Made by a program: the position numbers and the translations under genes
DNA from: Diaminobutyricibacter sp049994905
GTDB lineage: Bacteria > Actinomycetota > Actinomycetes > Actinomycetales > Microbacteriaceae
Direction of reading: 5' to 3'
Length of the DNA: 64,000 bases
Assembly: GCF_049994905.1 (NCBI RefSeq)
Contig: NZ_CP188258.1
Span: 186,001 to 250,000 of the forward strand
Notes under the pieces: model-generated
The model's input: only the letters and a program-made list of their open reading frames with translations
What the model was told of the DNA's origin: nothing
The model's database searches: none
Shown here: positions 58,816 to 64,000 of the stretch, one piece after another
Numbering within the stretch: position 1 is the stretch's first letter
How the letters are laid out: the number at the start of each line of letters is the position of its first letter

Positions 58816-59559
58816 TCAGGCGGAGTGGGTTTCCGCGTACTCCGTGTCGAGGAGCCCGTAGATGACCATGTCGCCCCACTCGCCCTTGAAGATCTCGTTC
58901 TGGCGCAGGTGTGCTTCCTTGCGCATCCCGAGACGTTCGCACAGTCGCGCCGACGCCTCGTTGCGCGGGTCGAGTTGCGCGAAGACGCGATGTGCGCCCA
59001 TCGTCCCGAAGCAGACCGCGAGTACGGCCTCGGCCGCCTCGGTCGCATACCCTCGCCCGTGCACCGCCGGGTGGAACACCCACCCGACCTCGACCTGGGC
59101 GTGTGCAGCGCTCTTCAGGAAGATGCTCATGTCGCCGATGACGCGTCCGTGGCCGCCTGCCGGGTCGGGCAGTTCGACAGCGTAGATGAGCCCGTCGCCG
59201 TCTTCGGCGAGTTCGGTCATCGCGATGCGCTTCTCGAGGTGCTTGGCGGACTCTTCGTGGTCGTGCACCTCCCACATCAGATACCGCACGACGTCTTTGC
59301 GCTTCTGGTAGGCGTGCACATCGTCGAGGTCGTTCTTCGTGAGCGGGCGCAGCAGCAGGCGCTCCGTGCGGATGTCGACCGCGTCGTACGGCAAGCCGGT
59401 CAGGCCGTGCGCGTCTTCGGCATCGGCCGACGCGATCGCCGCAGCGCGGCCGGTGTCGGTCTCCGTCCCAGGCTCGGTCTCCGTCTCGGTGTCGGTCTCC
59501 GTCCCGGTCGCCGCCGCCGTCTCGGTCTCGGTCTCGGTCGAGTGTGCTCCGTCGCTCAC
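58816..59559 (-). CDS. GNAT family N-acetyltransferase with Thr-Glu repeat tail
   Basis: A 247-residue acetyltransferase of the RimJ/RimL-like group. The first part (about 5-60) is a low-complexity (Thr-Glu)n tail encoded by a hexamer repeat. The GNAT domain starts at DIRTERLLLRPLTKNDLDDVHAY. The acetyl-CoA loop is HGRGYATEAAEAVL and the later RNEASARLCERLGM is the RimJ-like motif. It would acetylate an amine, perhaps a protein N-terminus. The tail may vary in length between strains. Confidence 0.87.
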   Translation of the reverse strand: MSDGAHSTETETETAAATGTETDTETETEPGTETDTGRAAAIASADAEDAHGLTGLPYDAVDIRTERLLLRPLTKNDLDDVHAYQKRKDVVRYLMWEVHDHEESAKHLEKRIAMTELAEDGDGLIYAVELPDPAGGHGRVIGDMSIFLKSAAHAQVEVGWVFHPAVHGRGYATEAAEAVLAVCFGTMGAHRVFAQLDPRNEASARLCERLGMRKEAHLRQNEIFKGEWGDMVIYGLLDTEYAETHSA

Positions 59560-59595
59560 TTGTCCTCCAGGTTGCGTTGTCGGGAAGGGCTTAGG

Positions 59596-60918
59596 TCAGG
59601 ATGCTGCCGGCTCGGCCGATTCGCCCGGCCCGGGCACTGCGGTCGGGCGGCCCAGGTCGCTCTCGCCGGAGACGACGTCGAGGCCAAAGAGCGTCTTGGC
59701 GGCCTCGGTGAAGGCGTCAGCGTCCCCGCCGCGGGCGAGCTCGCGAGCGCGAACGGACGGCGTGTGCAGAAGCACGCTCGCCAGGTGGCGGAGCGCGGCT
59801 TCGGTCTCTTCGCTGGAGTCGCCACGGCCGCGCGCCCGGGCGATTTCAGCATCCAGCACAGCGAACACGTGTTTGCGCAGCGCGACGAGCGCCGGTGTGA
59901 CGGACTGCTCAGCGGCTCGTGCCGCGAATTCGGCGGCGGCGTCGCCGACGATCGTGCGTGCTTCTTCGGTGGCGTTGAGCTCTTCGAGCGGTGCGTGCTT
60001 GCTGATGGTCTCGAGGTCGAGCAGTTCGATGCCTTCGAGGTGGGCGACGGCGGGGTCGACGTTGCGCGGCAGCCCGAGGTCGATGACGAGTCGGCGCGCG
60101 AGCGCGTCGGGCGTCGCGGAAGCCGCCGAAAGCTCGGGTACGCCGAGGATGACGTCGGGCGCGACACTGCAGGTGACGATGAGGTCGGCGGCGGCGATCG
60201 CCTCGACCAGCCCATCGGCCGGCACGGCACCCGCGGCGTGGGCGACAGCGAATTTCTGCGCGCGACCCGACGGCGAATACACGTGCACATCGCTCACTCC
60301 CCGCTCGCGCAGCGCGGCGAGGCTGGCGCCGGCGTACGCTCCCGTGCCGACGAGGAGCACACGCGTCGCAGCCCAGTCCGTGATGCGGCTTTCGGCGAGG
60401 TCGAGTGCGAGGCGCACGATGGACCGTCCGGCGCTCGTGATGCCGGTGCGGTTCTTCACGCCACGCGAGGTGCGCGAAGCGACCTGGAAGAGTCGCTCCA
60501 GTGCGCTGCTGACGGTTCCGGATGCCCGGGCCGCCTCGAGCGCGCGCCGCACCTGGCCCGCGATCTCGCCTTCCCCGACCACCACGGACTCGAGTCCGCT
60601 GGAGACGGCGAAGAGGTGCTCGGCGACGCCCTGGTCACTGATGACTTCACTGGATGCGCGGAGCTCGCCGGCATCCACACCCGACGCTGCGCTGACGGCC
60701 TGGATCACCGTTTCTGCTGCCGCCGACTCAGCGCCGGCCCGCGACTGGTCCACGTCGAGGTAGGCCTCGAAGCGGTTGCAGGTGGCGAGCACGATGGTGC
60801 CGTTGAAGAGTTCGGTGTTCTCCGAGAGGGCCGCGGTGACTGCGGCCGCATGCCGCTCCAGCCGGTCGAGGAGGTCGAAACCGGCGGTGCGGTGGCTCGA
60901 GGTGAAGCAGAGAAGCAC
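59596..60918 (-). CDS. hemA: glutamyl-tRNA reductase
   Basis: A 440-residue enzyme that reduces glutamyl-tRNA to glutamate-1-semialdehyde, the first committed step of heme synthesis in bacteria with the C5 pathway. The nucleophile is Cys47 (LATCNRFEAYL). The NADPH domain holds RVLLVGTGAYAGASL, and the C-terminal dimer helices run from about 330. It is divergent from hemE with 97 bases between, the usual actinobacterial arrangement. Confidence 0.95.
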   Translation of the reverse strand: MLLCFTSSHRTAGFDLLDRLERHAAAVTAALSENTELFNGTIVLATCNRFEAYLDVDQSRAGAESAAAETVIQAVSAASGVDAGELRASSEVISDQGVAEHLFAVSSGLESVVVGEGEIAGQVRRALEAARASGTVSSALERLFQVASRTSRGVKNRTGITSAGRSIVRLALDLAESRITDWAATRVLLVGTGAYAGASLAALRERGVSDVHVYSPSGRAQKFAVAHAAGAVPADGLVEAIAAADLIVTCSVAPDVILGVPELSAASATPDALARRLVIDLGLPRNVDPAVAHLEGIELLDLETISKHAPLEELNATEEARTIVGDAAAEFAARAAEQSVTPALVALRKHVFAVLDAEIARARGRGDSSEETEAALRHLASVLLHTPSVRARELARGGDADAFTEAAKTLFGLDVVSGESDLGRPTAVPGPGESAEPAAS

Positions 60919-61015
60919 GAGGGAAGCCTACGCTTGCGCGGCGTCATCCTCGAATCGAGAGGGCCGTTGATGACCTGCGCACAGCGTGTTCAGATTGGTT
61001 TGACAGAATCGGAGA

Positions 61016-62167
61016 GTGAATACGCTTGCCCCGACCCATCCGCTCAGCTCTGGCCGTACCGCCTCGTCGCGGCTGATCGGCGCCTACCAGGGACTGCGGC
61101 AACCGGTCACTCCGGTGTGGTTCATGCGTCAGGCAGGGCGCTCCCTGCCCGAGTACCGGGAGCTGCGCGTCGGCACCCGCATGCTCGACGCGTGCCTCGA
61201 TCCTGCGCTTGCGAGCGAGATCACACTGCAGCCGGTGCGCCGCCACGGCGTCGACGCCGCCATCTTCTTCAGCGACATCGTCATCCCGTTGCGGCTGGCC
61301 GGTGTGGATGTCGACATCGTCCCCGGCCGCGGTCCGGTGCTCAGCGCCCCGGTTCGCACGGCGGCGGATGTCGACGCCCTGACCGCCGTCGACCCGGCCT
61401 CCCTGGATGCCACCGCTTTCGCCCCCATCATCGAGGCCGTCGGGCGTACCACGGCCGAGCTCGCCACGCTCGGCGCCGGGGACACTCCCCTTATCGGGTT
61501 CGCCGGCGCTCCGTTCACCCTGGCCGCCTATCTCGTCGAGGGCGGCCCGTCGAAGGACCACATCCGAGCTCGCACGCTGATGCACGCCGACCCCGACGCG
61601 TGGGCGCGCCTGATGGACTGGACCGCCGATGTCACCGGGGCGTTCCTGCGCACCCAGGTTCTCGCGGGTGCCAGCGCCGCACAGCTCTTCGACTCGTGGG
61701 CCGGTGCGCTCTCCCTCCAGGACTACGTCACACATGTGGCACCCGCATCCGCCCGGGCCCTGTCTCACGTGCGCGACCTCACCTTCGAGGTGCAGCCGAC
61801 CGATGCCACCGAGAGGGAGGGCGCCCTCCTGCCTTCGTCGCGCAACGTGCCGATCGTGCACTTCGGCGTCGGGACCGGCGAACTGCTGAAGGCCATGCAC
61901 GAGATCGGCGCCGACGTCGTCGGGGTCGACTACCGGGTGCCCCTCGATGAGGCGAGCCGCCGGCTCGGGCATGTGGTTCCGGTGCAGGGCAACATCGACC
62001 CTGCGCTGCTCGATGCGCCCTGGCCGGTGCTCGAGGCGCACGTTCTCGACGTGCTCGACCGCGGAGCCAGCGCGCCCTCGCACGTGCTGAACCTGGGTCA
62101 CGGCGTTCCGCCGGAGACCGACCCCACTGTGCTCACCCGGCTGGTGGAGTTCGTCCATGGGCTCTGA
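61016..62167 (+). CDS. hemE: uroporphyrinogen decarboxylase
   Basis: A 383-residue enzyme converting uroporphyrinogen III to coproporphyrinogen III. The N-terminal signature is PVWFMRQAGRSLPEYREL and the active-site Asp region is AIFFSDIVIPL; NLGHGVPPETDP is the C-terminal motif. GTG 61016 has GGAG close upstream. Its end overlaps the hemY-type gene by 11 bases, so the two are co-translated. Confidence 0.96.
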   Translation: MNTLAPTHPLSSGRTASSRLIGAYQGLRQPVTPVWFMRQAGRSLPEYRELRVGTRMLDACLDPALASEITLQPVRRHGVDAAIFFSDIVIPLRLAGVDVDIVPGRGPVLSAPVRTAADVDALTAVDPASLDATAFAPIIEAVGRTTAELATLGAGDTPLIGFAGAPFTLAAYLVEGGPSKDHIRARTLMHADPDAWARLMDWTADVTGAFLRTQVLAGASAAQLFDSWAGALSLQDYVTHVAPASARALSHVRDLTFEVQPTDATEREGALLPSSRNVPIVHFGVGTGELLKAMHEIGADVVGVDYRVPLDEASRRLGHVVPVQGNIDPALLDAPWPVLEAHVLDVLDRGASAPSHVLNLGHGVPPETDPTVLTRLVEFVHGL

Positions 62168-63800
62168 TCCGGCGAGCGATGGCGCGGCGACGGATGGCGT
62201 AGCGGGCCAGGCGAAGCGCGACGACCTCCGGCACGCCATCGATGCGCCTGCCACGCGTGTGGTCGTCGTGGGCGGCGGCATCGCTGGTCTCGTGGTCGCC
62301 CGGGAGTGCTCGCGGCCCGGCTTCGACGTGACCGTCGTCGAAGCATCCGATCACGTCGGCGGGACCGTGGCCCGCGCGGTCGTCGACGGCATCACCGTCG
62401 ATACGGGCGCCGAGAGTTTCGCGACCCGCGGCGGCCACGTCGCCGGGCTGATCGGCGAGCTGGGTCTGTCCGACCGCGTCGTGCAGCCGAACCCCGAAGG
62501 TGCATGGGTGCGCCTGCCGTCGGGAACCGTTCCGCTGCCGAAGGCCGGACTCCTCGGCATCCCTAGTTCTCCTCTGGCGGCCGACGTGGTTCGCGCGATC
62601 GGCTGGGCTGGCGCGTGGCGCGCATACCTCGATCGAATCATGCCGGTGCTCACCATCGGAAAGGAGAGCAGCCTCGGCGCACTCGTGCGCAAGCGGATGG
62701 GCTCCCGCGTTCTCGAGAGGCTCGTCGCGCCGGTCGCCACCGGTGTCTACTCCGCCCAGCCCGACGATCTCGACATCGCCGTCGTCGCTCCCGGCCTGAA
62801 CGAGGCCTTGACCCGGCAGGGGTCGCTTTCGGGCGCCGTCGGCGAGTTGCGCGCCAATGCAAAGGCCGGCAGCGCCGTCGGCGGTCTGAAGGGCGGCATG
62901 TGGATGCTCGCCCAGGCGCTCGAATCCGCGATCACGGACCGGGGCGGTCGCGTGCTCACAGGCGCCGCGGCGTCGTCGGTCGAGCCGTTCGTCGCCGGGA
63001 TGGACATCGCGGACACCGTCCCGGAGGCCGCTGCCGACTCCGGTGGGGACCCCGCGGGTTCCGCCTCGGAGAGCGCCGCAGCCGCCCCCGGCGCACCGGC
63101 TGCCCCCTCGCCCGCAGTCCCGGACCCGCGCTGGGTCGTCCGCCTGGCCGACGGCCGGGCCCTCCCGGCCGACGCCGTCGTGATGGCGGCGCCCGCTGCC
63201 GCATCCCTCGCCATGCTCTCCGGCGCCTCTGACGAGCTCGGTGCGCTCGCTTCGCTCGAGTGGCCGGATGCCTCGAGCGTCGAACTCGTCACGCTCGTGC
63301 TCGACAACCCGGCCCTCGACGCCGCCCCACGCGGCACCGGCGTACTCGTCGCCGACCTGCCGGGATCGGGTGTCACCGCGAAGGCGATGACGCACTCCAC
63401 CGCGAAGTGGTCCTGGCTCGCCGAGGAGGCCGGGGGCCGCCACGTGGTGCGCCTCTCATACGGGAGGGCCGGCCGGGCGAGCGAGACTCTCGGCCTCAGC
63501 GACGCGGAGCTGCGGTCCCTCGCCGTGAGGGACGCATCCGCTCTCCTGAATATTCCACTTTCGGAATCCGAGGTGACCGGCTTCGCCCGGATCAGCTGGA
63601 CCAACGCCCTTCCTTACGCAGCGCTGGGCGAGCGGGAGCGCATTGATGCGGTCCGCTCCGCGGTCGACCCCGTCACCGGTCTTGAAGTGACCGGCTCGTG
63701 GCTGACCGGCACCGGGCTTGCATCCGTCGTTCCGGATGCAAAGGAGGCAGCCCACCGCGTTCGGGGTCTACGCTGGAAGGCACTGACCGAGAATCTCTGA
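62157..63800 (+). CDS. hemY: coproporphyrinogen/protoporphyrinogen oxidase (HemY/CgoX)
   Basis: A 547-residue FAD enzyme. The dinucleotide site is RVVVVGGGIAGLVVARECS, followed by GGTVARAVVDGITVDTGAESF. In Actinobacteria this gene acts as coproporphyrinogen III oxidase of the coproporphyrin-dependent heme route, although it is often called HemY. An Ala/Pro-rich insertion at about 285-322 interrupts the substrate/FAD region and is longer than usual. The start is ATG 62157 inside hemE. A small membrane protein gene follows. Confidence 0.92.
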   Translation: MGSDPASDGAATDGVAGQAKRDDLRHAIDAPATRVVVVGGGIAGLVVARECSRPGFDVTVVEASDHVGGTVARAVVDGITVDTGAESFATRGGHVAGLIGELGLSDRVVQPNPEGAWVRLPSGTVPLPKAGLLGIPSSPLAADVVRAIGWAGAWRAYLDRIMPVLTIGKESSLGALVRKRMGSRVLERLVAPVATGVYSAQPDDLDIAVVAPGLNEALTRQGSLSGAVGELRANAKAGSAVGGLKGGMWMLAQALESAITDRGGRVLTGAAASSVEPFVAGMDIADTVPEAAADSGGDPAGSASESAAAAPGAPAAPSPAVPDPRWVVRLADGRALPADAVVMAAPAAASLAMLSGASDELGALASLEWPDASSVELVTLVLDNPALDAAPRGTGVLVADLPGSGVTAKAMTHSTAKWSWLAEEAGGRHVVRLSYGRAGRASETLGLSDAELRSLAVRDASALLNIPLSESEVTGFARISWTNALPYAALGERERIDAVRSAVDPVTGLEVTGSWLTGTGLASVVPDAKEAAHRVRGLRWKALTENL

Positions 63801-63815
63801 CGAACGGGGCGTTCA

Positions 63816-64000
63816 ATGCGGGGAAAGCTTCTCTTCGCTGCCGGTGCAGCCGCGGGCTATGTGCTCGGCGCACGTGCCGGCCGCAAACGGTACGAGCAGA
63901 TCAAGGCGGCAGCAGCCAGGGTGTGGGAGACACCCGGCATCCAGAACCAGGTGATCGCGGTCGAAGACTATGCCGCCGAGAAGTTCAGTGAGCTTCCCGG
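63816..64000 (+). CDS. YtxH-like small membrane protein, N-terminal part
   Basis: The gene runs off the right edge. The visible part starts MRGKLLFAAGAAAGYVLGARAGRKRYEQI: one short membrane helix ending in a basic GARAGRKRYEQI motif, then a helical tail. This is typical of YtxH-like proteins found next to heme genes in actinobacteria. The rest and the function are unknown. Confidence 0.75.
   Translation, partial: MRGKLLFAAGAAAGYVLGARAGRKRYEQIKAAAARVWETPGIQNQVIAVEDYAAEKFSELP

Noticed and set aside
58729..61950. Open frame of over 1000 codons on the plus strand across the GNAT and hemA genes
   Set aside because: It is a high-GC shadow of minus-strand genes with clear motifs; the product is Arg/Gly-rich with no recognisable fold.

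Overview
The window is high-GC actinobacterial chromosome. The heme genes (hemA, hemE, hemY type), NucS mismatch endonuclease, MarP-type protease, bacterial-type glycyl-tRNA synthetase, two CrcB genes, CWB2 surface protein and many GTG starts with 4-base overlaps fit Microbacteriaceae (Leifsonia-like). This placement is inferred from gene content only. No rRNA, tRNA, CRISPR array, insertion sequence or integrase was found.

Layout. 1-7985: tail of a DUF5605-type protein, AzlCD exporter, TetR/MFS divergent pair, quinone reductase, MarP-type protease, and a soluble histidine kinase with its LuxR-type regulator. 7986-8378: gene-free, with a candidate structured RNA and a 50-bp tandem repeat. 8379-20912: aldo/keto reductase, a CopC/YcnI copper operon, a CWB2 surface protein, a GH38 alpha-mannosidase, a BrkB/DUF3618/holin-like membrane trio and an ArsR/AHSA1 operon. 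21092-26063: universal stress protein with two CrcB fluoride channel subunits, then a gamma-glutamyl ligase/amidotransferase pair and small enzymes. 26181-30777: secreted proteins, a type III polyketide cluster resembling srsABC, and a possible ribbon-helix-helix protein. 30884-38381: lipoprotein, phosphotransferase, phosphatase, SseB-like protein, NucS, an MFS/LacI divergent pair and an M20 amidohydrolase.

38600-42729 is the most unusual part. Six tightly coupled reading frames encode a tiny basic peptide, two duplicated lipoproteins, a membrane-anchored adaptor carrying a peptidoglycan-binding domain, a LolD-like ATPase and a permease with MacB-like topology. This looks like a MacAB-type machine adapted to a Gram-positive envelope, and I know no described function for it.

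42754-52855: MATE transporter, Ppx/GppA phosphatase, coiled-coil membrane protein, a large LuxR-family ATPase regulator, and an ABC-2 exporter operon with its own MarR/GbsR-type regulator. 53031-64000: M13 metallopeptidase, class A beta-lactamase-like hydrolase, NAD-dependent epimerase, glycyl-tRNA synthetase, GNAT acetyltransferase, and hemA facing hemE-hemY.

Between genes there is a dispersed family of palindromes built on GAGCGTGCC/GGCACGCTC, with loops of 10-14 bases, at no fewer than four loci. Several regulator genes are paired with clear palindromic operators next to their own promoters.
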